Shown: positions 30,201 through 35,292, numbered from the stretch's first letter. The stretch is DNA of 64,000 nucleotides from Tepidiformaceae bacterium (GCA_958295975.1 OY282446.1:1403289-1467288), one strand, 5' to 3'. Translations and numbers: made by a program. The notes: generated by a model not told the origin, from the sequence alone.

Positions 30201-30277
30201 ACCCCGCCTTCGCGCTGGAGCGCGGCGGGCGTCAGCAGGACGATGGCGGCGAGCAAGGCGATGAGCAGGCGCTTCAT
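18284..30277 (-). CDS. Giant secreted modular leucine-rich-repeat protein, 3,997 residues
   Basis: A signal peptide (KRLLIALLAAIVLLTPAALQ) is followed by nine modules starting near residues 33, 402, 772, 1143, 1519, 1911, 2172, 2759 and 3316. Each has a cadherin-like beta domain with cysteines (PAFAEE..., TDACAI, CAITYTGA), a linker ALEALYDATGGASWTT, usually an insert of one of two kinds, then WHGVT, GRVTGLAL and LRRs of the LTSLDLSGNAGLTGSIPA type. Modules 7 and 8 are longest, with about ten LRRs each. The last 300 residues hold a beta domain and two copies of a RWQGGTTPV...WDAGAQGW domain. There is no membrane anchor or sortase motif. It is probably a surface or exported adhesion/binding protein; the ligand is unknown. 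The start ATG has GGAG upstream. It splits trpE from the other trp genes. Confidence 0.9.
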   Translation of the reverse strand: MKRLLIALLAAIVLLTPAALQREGGVGAQTGDPPAFAEEAVTYYLPAGSDGSSTAVAVGTPSFTAGTVSGGTDACAIANQLPTGDIDTFVTTGTEATLFSIDAGTCAITYTGAASASARVAGTLEGWSLRVTLSDGQGTGTDDTINVTVKLVNLDTDREALEALYDATGGASWTTSTTWKMPTTIKTFQLTAGTSAGGSIGYGGTIGSVRAGTATFTLGGTTYTLNQLTRAPSTNNVTLRVSPQGTASHFDDLALTIGSATLNLEDATETTPSGSRQFAWSAQSTVTFAAGNFDPVLASLDFRPGDWHGVTVSGGRVTGLALPDNNLVGALPAAMGDLTALTTLDLSGNAGLTDGPLPAAWTSMTALTALNLGTTGACADTVHSTWVAAITSATVRTCGGAEPAFAEEAVTYYLQAGSDGSSTAIAIGTPSFTAGAGDTCAIANQLPAGDIDTFATTGTEATLFSINATTCAITYTGAAGDSARTAGTLEGWSLRVTLSDGAGTGADDTIDVTVKLVNLDTDKAALEALYDATGGASWTTSTTWKQNFRVVHTWTLTSGTDSDGNVGYEQGVDQGTWSGGTWDSPTTGHSCARVLEEPRTFERTPGGTIRFYARWQAGCNGANWAGFGVRAFNGLLEGTPSGINFITANPPNPETLIPASGTFTIDVVEYNVNTVSDWHGVTVTSGRVTGLALASNNLVGALPAAMGDLTALTTLNLSGNVGLADAALPASWTSMTALTTLNLGTTGACVLPVHGVWVAAITSATVNTCGGAGPAFAEETVAYYLQADSDGSTTAIAVGAPSFTAGTVSGGTDACSVSAAAENASTDPADHATTGTAVTGFTATVSGTTCAIAYAGTGITRTAGTLEAVSLTVAVNDDQGSDPDTILVTVKLVNLDTDAAALEALYDATGGASWTTSTNWKADFRIVHTWTVTVASFGSWVGYRDGDHGSVSGGDWDTPHSCGAAVVDRLDRFRRHTGDGRIEIRTKNGNGCNGALWTGYGLYAFNGLIKTMGGPGNGISFNLANPATLFPASGTVQLHVIQYDPPPSVWHGVTVTGGRVTGLALANNNLVGALPAAMGDLTALTTLNLSGNSGLTDAPLPASWTSMTALTTLNLGTTGACVLPVHGVWVAAITSATVDTCAAPAFAATSASYRLDAGATSAAIGAPAFSAGTLGGTDACSVSAAAENASADPANHATTGTAVTGFTATVSGTTCAIAYAGTGFTRTAGTLEAISLTVTVSDGVGTDPDDTIAVTVKLLDLDTDTAALEAIYDATGGASWTTSTTWKQNFRVVHTWTFTSGTASDGDVGYSRGEHGSVSGGTWDSPTTGHGCTAIVDEPRNFERTSGGTIRFFARQQAACGGANWAGFGVRAFNGLFEGRPSGFSFLTANPANPATLIPASGTFTLDVIQYVNTVSDWHGVTVTNGRVTGLALPDNNLVGNLHWRLGDLSKLTSLDLSGNAGLSAASVSALSTWTPGLTTLNVEGTSICISPGTTVVDEWLMAIRARPGGSVTTDDCSPRFAAATASGNLDADTDGSSTAITIIAPAFAASRVSGGTDACAIGTAIANASADPSDFLTTGTAVTGFTATASSGTCVLAYTGTGLTASATQAAVSVAVTLSDGADADGFADTSVDDTVNVTVRLVSGTTDKAALEAFHDGTGGTSWTTRTDWKQDARVVHTWNFTSGAYTSGGAARVGYSRSPLVGSRDGVLWSSPTTGHACPPPGNREEPDNFDRHTGTGEIRLRMKLQSACSGALWTGFGVRAFNGLLEGVPLNSTGYLTFNLANPETLIPAAGGTFSLNVIQYLTAGAWHGVTETSGRVTGLALTDNNLRGTSLPAGLGDLSQLTNLDLSDNPHLRGTIPASWTALGNLLTLDLSGTGVCVDATDTAVNAWLAAIRAKTGGEALVSVCGPVFAEDAATLYLDAGASGPVAVGTPAFREGLLAGATDTCAISAQAENASAVPAMHATTGTAVTLFTINSATCAITYTGAGATRTAGALEAYSLTITVSDGRGAPATPDDSIDVTVKLVNAATDEAALNAFYTATTGASWTANTGWGVTLLSGWHGVTVDADGRVTGLALPSNNLAGAFPASMADLNRLTSLDLSGNAGLTFPDAGAIGLTRLTRLTSLDLAGAGICEHEDGTATDMAVRVWLGGLRTAGATVDILGCGEGGPAFALEEITYVLDAGANGSTTAVAIGAPGFTAGIAPGGTDACAIANQLPTGDADTFATTGTDATLFSIDASTCAITYTGAASASARVAGTLEGWSLTVTASDAVDGAGQADASVDSTIKVTVKLVNGDTDAETLNAFYDATGGTSWTTDTSWKTTSATTIKTFQLTSGSGAGKFGYRIAALGMLGAVRAGTNSATVSGTSYSFVTILRDVNDNTVTVRVTPAGTSSDFNGHAMVIGSVTLNFEDATETTPTGAREWTWSGQTGVTFGGGNFDPVLARLDFRPGTWHGVTASGGRVTGLALADNNLTGALPVSLNELNKLTSLDLSGNAGLTGSIHPAIASLTALTNLDLGGNALSGAIPAELTGLTALTGLDLGGNALSGAIPTGIGSLTALTGLDLGDNALTGDIPTGIGALTALTSLDLGGNAGLTGGIPVQLSTLTALTSLDLGGSSGLAGSIPLQLGLLTALTSLDLSRTGATGAIPEELGALTALTSLDLSGNSGLSGSIPAELAALVNLVSLDLSDTGLSGDIPPELDALTEVTALDLRNALICVEPTAETRVHAWLTARRMATGTTINVPACSNTGANERGPAFTEAATTYVLDSGADGSGTAIAIGAPAVRAGSTGHSADACKITAQVANADDDAAMHTVTGTAVTLFTIDSATCAITYTGAASASTRAAGTLEAYSLTITVTDGVNDAGQLDKRADGTIKVTVKLVNGDTDRETLAALYDATGGASWTTGTNWKASGATFPAAVKEFQLTSGSGSNQVGYSQSIGSVRAGTRTFTLGGTTYTLSRIIRWPSNNNVSLIVTPAGTASHFDGAALTIGSVTLNLDDAAESTSSSGRIFLWSARTDVTFGSSGNLDVALVSGPWHGATATGGRVTGLALADNNLVGTLLAELGELNKLTSLDLGGNAGLTGSIPAALGRLTGLTSLDLSGGGWTGSIPAALGDLTALTSLDLGGNAGLRGPIPAALGDLAALTSLDLSGATGLTGSIPAAITSLTTLTSLDLSDGGWTGSIPAALGDLTALTTLDLSGNAGLRGAIPAELGALTALTSLDLGGNAHTGAIPAQLSALTALVSLDLRDNAGLTGSIPPELDALTAVTTLRLDGTGVCVNPSQEARAEAWLAAIRSGSGELRVNTCNGRAPAFREAAATRNLDAGADGSTTAIAIGSFAATPATLSGAAPVCVLFAYANASDDPADFSTGGTATTDFTVSSALSAAGTVCTVTYTGSGATRTDGTLEAYSLDLSIRDGVDATGAADAAGIDDTINVTVKLVDGTTDRTALEAFYDAAGGASWTTGTNWKTGNIFNPRTLQLTSGSGSNIRGYSVPHSLGSVRTGTATFTLEDTTYTLTVLIRQPTSSNVTLRVTPAGTASHFDGLALVIGSATLNFGDATETSTSGYRQFVWHTRTDVTFNTGNLDATLRTAWHGVTATSGRATALSLPDNGLRGSIPAALGDLSGLTSLDLSDNAGLSGGIPAALTRLTNLLTLNLEDTRVCARSIGDARVNAWLDGIRAKAGGSVTLGTCPTSASAPAVAAVTVTVATEGDAPPNARYGLRLVCGGSEYSISLAAGGSYSAPVSPGSVCSLSVTNRRGALEARGEFTGRAAGGGISATVTLVHEADPDDAEPNAQLERALTPGAAFVRWQGGTTPVGEAVAALTLHVGAVHYWDAGAQGWLSWFPDSSEALGVNTLATLEEGGIYMFFAEGTPAPDNGAAPAVATMSAAAATAQLERTLTAGGAFARWQGGTTPVARAVGGLTLGVTAVHLWDAGAQGWRTWFPGAEALGVNTLTTLEAGGIYFVFSEEREAAPAEEATDAEARGGGSG
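25700..30180 (-). repeat. Long near-identical direct repeats within the LRR gene (modules 1-5)
   Basis: Modules 1 to 4 are about 1.1 kb each and share long, almost identical DNA. The clearest pair is 26870-27110 and 27982-28222, which differ at only a few positions over about 240 bp. The segment encoding ALEALYDATGGASW recurs nearly unchanged near 26440, 27540, 28670 and 29755. Such identity indicates recent internal duplication or gene conversion and should allow loss or gain of modules by recombination. Confidence 0.8.
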
Positions 30278-30395
30278 GGGGACGCTCCGTCGTTTCAGCG
30301 GCTTGTTTCCATAATGTGGCGGTCGCGGCGGGGCGTGCGGCCCTGGGCGTCTTCGGCCCCGCGCGGACGTCGTCGTTCGCGCGGGATGCTAGCAG
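30278..30395 (-). promoter_or_regulatory. Upstream region of the LRR gene, promoter not resolved
   Basis: Between the hairpin after trpE and the LRR start there are about 118 bp. A TAGCAT hexamer on the minus strand (30386-30391) could be a -10 box, giving a leader of about 100 bases; an AT-rich ATTATG near 30311 is an alternative. GGAG precedes the ATG at a normal distance. I see no riboswitch in the leader. Confidence 0.35.
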
Positions 30396-30434
30396 GGGAA
30401 CGGGCATCGCGCCACAAGCCCGCGCGCCGTTCCC
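30396..30434 (-). terminator. Hairpin directly after trpE
   Basis: An inverted repeat GGGAACGG / CCGTTCCC (30427-30434 and 30396-30403) flanks an inner CGCGC / GCGCG pair, immediately after the trpE stop. There is no T tract, so it is either a weak intrinsic terminator or an mRNA-stabilising hairpin. It would mark the end of the T-box operon before the LRR gene. Confidence 0.5.
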
Positions 30435-31913
30435 TCAGCGCGCCCGCGCCGCCGCCGCCAGCTCGGCGCGGTCGATGGCCCGCTCCAGCGCCAGCATCTT
30501 GTTCACGCTCTCGCGGTACTCCGCCGCCGGCTCCGAGTCGTAGACGATGCCGCCGCCGGCCTGCAGCCACGCCTGCCCGTCCTTCACCACCATGGTGCGG
30601 ATGGCGATGCAGGTGTCGAGCGCCCCCGCGAAGCTGGCGTAGCCCACCGCGCCCGCGTAGACGCCGCGCCGCTCGCGCTCCAGCGCGGCGATGATCTCCA
30701 TGGCCCGCACCTTGGGCGCGCCCGACACCGTGCCCGCCGGAAAGACGGCGCGGAAGGCGTCGAAGGGCGTGCGGTCGGCGCGCAGCCGCCCGGACACGCG
30801 CGAGACGAGGTGCATCACGTGCGAATAGCGCTCGATGCCCATGAGCTGGTCCACGCGCACGCTGCCCGCCTCCGCCACGCGGCCCACGTCGTTGCGCCCC
30901 AGGTCCACCAGCATGATGTGCTCGGCGCGCTCCTTCTCGTCCGCCAGCAGCTCCGCCGCCAGCGCCTCGTCCTCCTCCGCCGTGGCCCCCCGCGGGCGCG
31001 TGCCCGCGATGGGATGCGTCGTCACCACGCCGTCCTCCACGCGCACCAGCATCTCCGGCGAGGCCCCCACGATCTGGAAGCCCCCCAGATCGAGGTAGAA
31101 CATGTAGGGCGACGGGTTCACCGTGCGCAGCTGCCGGTAGATGGCGAAGGGATGCGCCGTCACGGGCCGCCGGATGCGCTGCGAGGGCACGGCCTGGATG
31201 ATCTCCCCCGCGATCACGTCCGCGCGGATGCGCTCCACCATCAGCTCGTAGCCCTCGCGCCCCACGTTGGAGACGCCCGCCGCCCCCCCCGCGCCCGCCC
31301 GCGCCAGCGCCGCCGCGTCCTGCGCGGGCGCCGCCAGGGGCCGCTCCAGCCGCGCGGCGATGGCGTCGATGGTCTCCGCCGCGCGCCGGTACTCGGCCTC
31401 CACGTCGCCGTCCAGGCGGCAGTGCGCCAGCACGCGGATGGTGTGGCGCAGGTGGTCGAACACCACCAGCGAGTCGCACAGCAGGAACATGGCCTCGGGA
31501 ATGCCCACCGGATCGGCCTCGTTGGCGGGCACGCGCGGCTCGAAGTGGCGCACGGCCTCGTAGGCCACGTAGCCCACGGCCCCGCCCGTGAGCCGCGGCA
31601 GGCCGGGCAGCTCCACCACTTGCAGCCCCGCCAGCGCCGCCTCCAGCGGGATCAGCGGATCGCCCTCGTGCTCCTCCCCCGGCCCGGTGCGGATGACGCG
31701 CCGCGGGTTCGCCCCGATGAAGGAGTAGCGCGCCAGCCGCTCGCCGCCCTCCACCGACTCCAGCAGGAAGGAATGGCCGCCCTCGCGCACCTTCAGGTAG
31801 GCGGACACGGGCGTCTCCAGGTCCGCCGCCAGCTCGCGCGACACGGGCAGCAGGTTGCCGCGCCCGGCCCCCGCCAGCGCGCGCGCCTCCTCCAGCGTGG
31901 GCTGGTGGCTCAC
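30435..31913 (-). CDS. trpE: Anthranilate synthase component I
   Basis: The 492-residue protein has the N-terminal feedback region (HSFLLESVEGGERLARYSFIG) and the chorismate-binding domain: [89 protein letters not shown]. With TrpG it makes anthranilate from chorismate. The LLES and NPSPYM segments are those that form the Trp feedback site in TrpE. The GTG start overlaps the trpS stop. As last gene of the T-box operon it is expected to be induced when tRNA-Trp is uncharged. Confidence 0.96.
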   Translation of the reverse strand: MSHQPTLEEARALAGAGRGNLLPVSRELAADLETPVSAYLKVREGGHSFLLESVEGGERLARYSFIGANPRRVIRTGPGEEHEGDPLIPLEAALAGLQVVELPGLPRLTGGAVGYVAYEAVRHFEPRVPANEADPVGIPEAMFLLCDSLVVFDHLRHTIRVLAHCRLDGDVEAEYRRAAETIDAIAARLERPLAAPAQDAAALARAGAGGAAGVSNVGREGYELMVERIRADVIAGEIIQAVPSQRIRRPVTAHPFAIYRQLRTVNPSPYMFYLDLGGFQIVGASPEMLVRVEDGVVTTHPIAGTRPRGATAEEDEALAAELLADEKERAEHIMLVDLGRNDVGRVAEAGSVRVDQLMGIERYSHVMHLVSRVSGRLRADRTPFDAFRAVFPAGTVSGAPKVRAMEIIAALERERRGVYAGAVGYASFAGALDTCIAIRTMVVKDGQAWLQAGGGIVYDSEPAAEYRESVNKMLALERAIDRAELAAAARAR

Positions 31914-32941
31914 GCGCGTCCGCGCGCGGGGGGCGGCCCCGCCAGGTAGTCCACCTCCAGCGCCTCGCGCACGAGCGCCATGGTCTCGCGCGCCCGCGCC
32001 CGCGCCCGCGCCGTGCCCGCCTCCAGCGCGTCGCGCACGCCGTCCATGTGCGCCTCGTGGTGGGCGCGCCGCTCGCGCATGGGGTCGAGCAGCGCGTTCA
32101 GCGCGCGCGTCAGCTTCTCCTTCACCTCCACGTCGCCCACGCGCCCCTTCGCGTAGCGCTCCTTCAGGTCGGCCACCTCGTCCGCGTCCGGGTTGAAGGC
32201 GTCGTGGTAGAGGAACACGGGGTTGCCCTCCACATGCCCCGGGTCCGTGGCGCGCAGGCGCGTGGGGTCGGTGAACATGCCGCGCACCTTCCGCGCCACC
32301 GTGTCCGCGTCGTCCCCGAGGTCGATGGCGTTGCCGAGCGACTTGCTCATCTTCGCGCGCCCGTCCAGCCCCACCAGCCGCGGCACGCGCCCCACCAGCC
32401 CCCGCGGCTCCGGGAAGACCTCGCGGAACTGGCGGTTGAAGCGCCGCGCCAGCTCGCGCGTCATCTCGATGTGGGGCATCTGATCCTCCCCCACGGGCAC
32501 CAGGTGCGCGCGCGGCATGAGGATGTTCACCGCCTGCATCACCGGGTAGGTGAAGAAGGCCACGGGCGCGGAGCGCTTGCCGAACTCCGCCAGCTCCGCC
32601 TTCAGCGTGGGGTTGCGCTGCAGCATCCCCAGCGGCAGGAACCAGCTCAGCCACGCCCCCAGCTCGGCGTGCTCCGGCACGAGGCTCTCGATCACGAAGC
32701 AGCTCTCCTCCGGGTCCAGCCCCACCGCCAGCCAGTCCAGCGCCACCTCCCACACGGACTCGCGCACGCGCGCGAAATCGTCGGCGTAGTCCGACACCTG
32801 GTAGTCGGCGATGAGGAAGTGGCAGTCGTACTCGCGCTGCAGCCGCAGCCAGTTCTCCAGCGCGCCCGCGTAGTGGCCCAGGTGCAGCGGCCCCGTGGGG
32901 CGGATGCCGGTGAGGATGCGCTCGCGCTCGCCCCCGCCCAT
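31910..32941 (-). CDS. trpS: Tryptophanyl-tRNA synthetase
   Basis: The 343-residue class I synthetase begins ERILTGIRPTGPLHLGHYAGAL, with the HIGH-type HLGH, and has LVPVGEDQMPHIEMTREL, the KMSKS loop AKMSKSLGN and a helical C-terminal domain. It charges tRNA-Trp. I chose the ATG at 32941, 7 bp after the CADD stop; an ATG at 32965 would add eight residues and overlap CADD. Control by a Trp-specific T-box upstream fits this gene exactly. Confidence 0.95.
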   Translation of the reverse strand: MGGGERERILTGIRPTGPLHLGHYAGALENWLRLQREYDCHFLIADYQVSDYADDFARVRESVWEVALDWLAVGLDPEESCFVIESLVPEHAELGAWLSWFLPLGMLQRNPTLKAELAEFGKRSAPVAFFTYPVMQAVNILMPRAHLVPVGEDQMPHIEMTRELARRFNRQFREVFPEPRGLVGRVPRLVGLDGRAKMSKSLGNAIDLGDDADTVARKVRGMFTDPTRLRATDPGHVEGNPVFLYHDAFNPDADEVADLKERYAKGRVGDVEVKEKLTRALNALLDPMRERRAHHEAHMDGVRDALEAGTARARARARETMALVREALEVDYLAGPPPARGRA

Positions 32942-32948
32942 GGCGCGC

Positions 32949-33641
32949 TCAGGCCGCCCGCCCATGGCAGCCGTCGAGGAAGGCCAGCAGCCGGTCCGCG
33001 GCCCGCGCCGCCGCCAGCGTCACGCCCTCGCCGTCCTCGCACAGCTCCCCGATGGCCGCCAGCTCCGCGCCCGAATGGGCCACGTCCGACACGAGGTGCA
33101 CGGAGAAGAACTCGAACTGGTCGGGCCGCAGGCCGTAGCGCTCGTTCAGCCCCTTGATCTTCTCCCAGGCCACGGCGGGCACCTGCGATTCGTAGGCGAA
33201 CAGCGCCGCCAGCGCCTCCGCCACGGGCGCGTTCGCCGCCGCCTCCGCGTAATGCTCCACCAGCGCCCGCGTCTGCGGATGCGGCTCGGATTCCTCCACC
33301 TCCGCGCGCGAAAGCCCCAGCGCCGCCGCGAACTCCAGCCACAGGGCGGGATGGTTGCGCTCGCCGTGCTCCTCGTCCCACAGGTTGTCCAGCAGCAGCT
33401 GGCGGATGGCGGGCGACTCCGTGCGCGCGTGGATGGCGCTCAGGAAGCGCGGGAAGGCCCGCTCGAAGTGGTAGTACTGCCGCGCGTAGTCCCGCAGCCG
33501 CTCCAGCTCCAGCGCGCCCTCGCTCCACGCCCGGTAGAAGGGATGGTCGAGCAGCGAGCGCTCCGCGATCGCCGCGCGCAGGCCCCGCTCCAGCGCGGAC
33601 GCCGTCTCCGTCTCCGTCTCCGTCTTCATCGTCGCCGTCAT
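32949..33641 (-). CDS. CADD-family di-metal protein, probable p-aminobenzoate synthase
   Basis: The 230-residue helical protein resembles Chlamydia CADD and the heme-oxygenase/PqqC fold. The ligand residues expected for the di-metal site are visible: Glu and His in NLWDEEHGERNHPALW, Glu in FAYESQVPA, and His-Asp-His in FFSVHLVSDVAHS. The HPFYRAW motif holds the tyrosine matching CADD Tyr27, which in chlamydial CADD is consumed to form p-aminobenzoate (established for that protein). The length is close to CADD (231). The ATG at 33641 has GGAGG about seven bases upstream; the longer frame to 33716 would run into the T-box terminator. It is first gene of a Trp-responsive operon. Confidence 0.85.
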   Translation of the reverse strand: MTATMKTETETETASALERGLRAAIAERSLLDHPFYRAWSEGALELERLRDYARQYYHFERAFPRFLSAIHARTESPAIRQLLLDNLWDEEHGERNHPALWLEFAAALGLSRAEVEESEPHPQTRALVEHYAEAAANAPVAEALAALFAYESQVPAVAWEKIKGLNERYGLRPDQFEFFSVHLVSDVAHSGAELAAIGELCEDGEGVTLAAARAADRLLAFLDGCHGRAA

Positions 33642-33667
33642 TGCGCCCTCCGCATCGCGATTTGCCG

Positions 33668-33698
33668 AAAAAAAGCCCCGTCCCTGTGAAGGACGGGG
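33668..33698 (-). terminator. T-box regulated terminator
   Basis: A perfect 8-bp stem CCCCGTCC / GGACGGGG with a 7-nt loop is followed by seven T on the minus strand. The 5' arm follows directly after the T-box sequence, as needed for the alternative antiterminator. It ends about 26 nt before the CADD start codon. Confidence 0.9.
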
Positions 33699-33940
33699 GA
33701 ACCCCCGCGGTGCCACCTTCGTTCCCCGGCCTTCGCCGGAGCGCTCGGCGAGCGGCCCGCCATGACGGAACGCTCCGGGCCGCTAACGGCGCCCCCGCCG
33801 CCCCCGCCTACGCACCGCTTCCGGCTTCGGCGGGAGAGCTCCCGGGACCATTCGCCGCGTACGCCCCGCCGGACTTCCACCGTCTCCGGCTCGCTGCGGG
33901 GGCCGTCCGCGCGGCTACTCTCCCCGATCGTCGCTTCCGC
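33668..33940 (-). ncRNA. T-box riboswitch leader, Trp specifier (UGG)
   Basis: The minus-strand leader has the T-box element AAGGTGGCACCGCGG (33705-33719) just before the terminator. Stem I features are visible: GAGAGTAG (AGUA motif, near 33914-33921), a distal GGTGGAAGTCCGG loop motif, and a specifier loop GAA-TGG-TC followed by CCGGGAGC. The specifier codon at 33848-33850 reads UGG, tryptophan. Uncharged tRNA-Trp (anticodon CCA) should pair there and at the T-box bulge, prevent the terminator and switch on CADD-trpS-trpE. The specifier matches the downstream synthetase, which supports the reading. Confidence 0.93.
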
Positions 33941-33945
33941 GATTA

Positions 33946-33974
33946 AGCGTAGGGGGCGCGTTCCCCACGGTCAA
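33946..33974 (-). promoter_or_regulatory. Sigma-70 type promoter of the T-box operon
   Basis: On the minus strand TTGACC (33969-33974) and TACGCT (33946-33951) are separated by exactly 17 bp. The -35 overlaps the stop codon of the upstream hydrolase gene. Transcription should begin near 33939, just before stem I of the T-box. This is the only promoter in the window where I see both hexamers clearly. Confidence 0.7.
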
Positions 33975-34810
33975 TCCCGCGGCAGGAACGCCTCCAGCGC
34001 CGCCAGCGCGTCCGGCTCCGACAGCAGGGGCGGATGGGCCGCGCCCACCACCTCCGTCACGCGCGCGGTGGGGTGCTCCGCCATCTTCGCCGCCGTGTCG
34101 CGCGTGAGGATGTCGCTGTGCTCCCCGCGCAGCACGAGGATGGGGCACTCGATCGCGAGGTAGCGCCGCCACAGCTCCTCCGCCGCGGGCGCGCCCCCGC
34201 CCACGTGCCGCGCCGCCGGGTCCATCTTCCACACGTACAGCCCGCTGTCGCTGCGGCGCACGTTCCAGCGCGCGTACTCGGCCACGCGGTCGTCGGGCAG
34301 CCGCGCCGCCGCCGGGAAGTGCTCGTTGTAGTAGGCCACCACCGCCTTCATGTCGGGGAAGGCCGTGGGCGTCGCGTCCGTGCGCTCGCTGATGCGGCTG
34401 AGGCCGCCGCCGCCCACGTCCGGCCCGATGTCGTTCATCACCAGCGCCGCCACGCGCCGCGGGTGCAGGGCCGCGTAGGCCATGGCCACGCCCCCGCCCA
34501 TGGCCGTGCCCACGAGCGTGAGGCGCTGCAGCCCCAGCGCCTCGCGCACCGCCTCCACGTCGGCGACGTAGTGGTCCTGCGTGTATTCGTCGGGCGGGCC
34601 CCAGGCCGACTCCCCGCGCCCGCGGAAATCCAGCGCGAACACCGGCCGCCGTTCCGCCAGCGCCGCCGCCGCGCGGTCGAACATGCGCGCCTGCCCCACC
34701 AGGTTGTGGAGCAGCAGCACGCTCGGCCCCGTGGCCGGCCCGCGCGCGATCAGGTGCTGCCGCAGCCCGTTCGCCTCCACGAAGATGTCCCGCACCCCGA
34801 ACGAACTCAT
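33971..34810 (-). CDS. Alpha/beta-hydrolase fold protein lacking the nucleophile serine
   Basis: The 279-residue protein has the family order: VLLLHNLVGQARMFDRAA (oxyanion region, HN in place of HG), FALDFRGRGES, the nucleophile elbow LVGTAMGGGVAMAYA, ILVLRGEHSDILT (acid) and VVGAAHPPLL (histidine). The elbow normally reads GxSxG; here the DNA gives GTAMG, so alanine replaces serine. The rest of the fold looks intact, so this may be a non-catalytic binder or use another mechanism. An AAGGAG sits upstream of the ATG. It follows DUF2203 after 89 bp. Confidence 0.85.
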   Translation of the reverse strand: MSSFGVRDIFVEANGLRQHLIARGPATGPSVLLLHNLVGQARMFDRAAAALAERRPVFALDFRGRGESAWGPPDEYTQDHYVADVEAVREALGLQRLTLVGTAMGGGVAMAYAALHPRRVAALVMNDIGPDVGGGGLSRISERTDATPTAFPDMKAVVAYYNEHFPAAARLPDDRVAEYARWNVRRSDSGLYVWKMDPAARHVGGGAPAAEELWRRYLAIECPILVLRGEHSDILTRDTAAKMAEHPTARVTEVVGAAHPPLLSEPDALAALEAFLPRD

Positions 34811-34864
34811 CGCGCTCTCCTTCCGGCCCCGGCCCGTGGCCGCGCCGCGTTTCGCGTCCCCCCG

Positions 34865-34870
34865 ATTCTA
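34865..34870 (-). promoter_or_regulatory. Likely -10 box of the alpha/beta-hydrolase gene
   Basis: The minus strand reads TAGAAT, 54 nt before the ATG, leaving a leader with an AAGGAG ribosome site. No clear -35 is seen. Confidence 0.45.
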
Positions 34871-34899
34871 CGGAACGGAAGCGCGCGCGTCCGGCCCCG

Positions 34900-35292
34900 C
34901 TACAGCGGACGCCGCCCCGCGTAGCCCGCCGCCATCGTATGCCACCAGGCGATGTCCGCCTCCCCCAGCTCGTAGCAGAGGAACACCGTCTCGCCCCCGC
35001 GCTGGTGGTGGAAATCGACCAGCCCGCGCGCCGGATCCTTCAGCTCCACGCCCCACTCCTCGAGCCGCCGCAGGCACTCGCGCAGGGTCGCCTCGTGCGC
35101 CGCCCGCTCCCCGTCCGCCGCCGCGTCGTGCGGGGCCGCGATGGGGTGGCCGTCCGTGAGCGCCGCGCGCCGTTGCGCCGCCTCCAGCGCGCGCGCCCCG
35201 CGCAGCGCCGCGAAGGCCTCGCGCAGCCGCTCCAGCACGGGCCGCAGGCGCGGCAGCAGCGCGCGCGCCTCCTCCACCTCGTAGAGCCGCAC
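34900..35292 (-). CDS. DUF2203 family protein
   Basis: The 130-residue protein begins RLYEVEEARALLPRLRPVLE and ends with GVELKDPARGLVDFHHQRGG, VFLCYELGEADIAWWH and AGYAGRRPL, the DUF2203 pattern (ordered helical N-part, then a conserved GLVDF...R.G..V.LCW..GE..I..WH). The function is unknown. The GTG start is 8 bp after the glgC stop, so it is probably cotranscribed with glgC. Confidence 0.85.
   Translation of the reverse strand: MRLYEVEEARALLPRLRPVLERLREAFAALRGARALEAAQRRAALTDGHPIAAPHDAAADGERAAHEATLRECLRRLEEWGVELKDPARGLVDFHHQRGGETVFLCYELGEADIAWWHTMAAGYAGRRPL

Noticed and set aside
30278-30434. Trp leader-peptide attenuator near trpE
   Set aside because: No run of Trp codons with alternative hairpins is present. 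Regulation is explained by the T-box upstream of the operon.
25241-30694. 1,817-residue open frame on the plus strand
   Set aside because: Also antisense to the LRR gene, with compositional bias and periodicity that only mirrors the modules on the other strand.
32949-33716. Longer CADD protein starting at 33716
   Set aside because: The extra 25 residues would be encoded by the T-box terminator and would need a start before the regulatory switch. The ATG at 33641 has a good ribosome site and gives the family's usual length.
33641-34232. Short open frames on both strands over the T-box leader
   Set aside because: The sequence is explained by the riboswitch and has no coding bias of its own.
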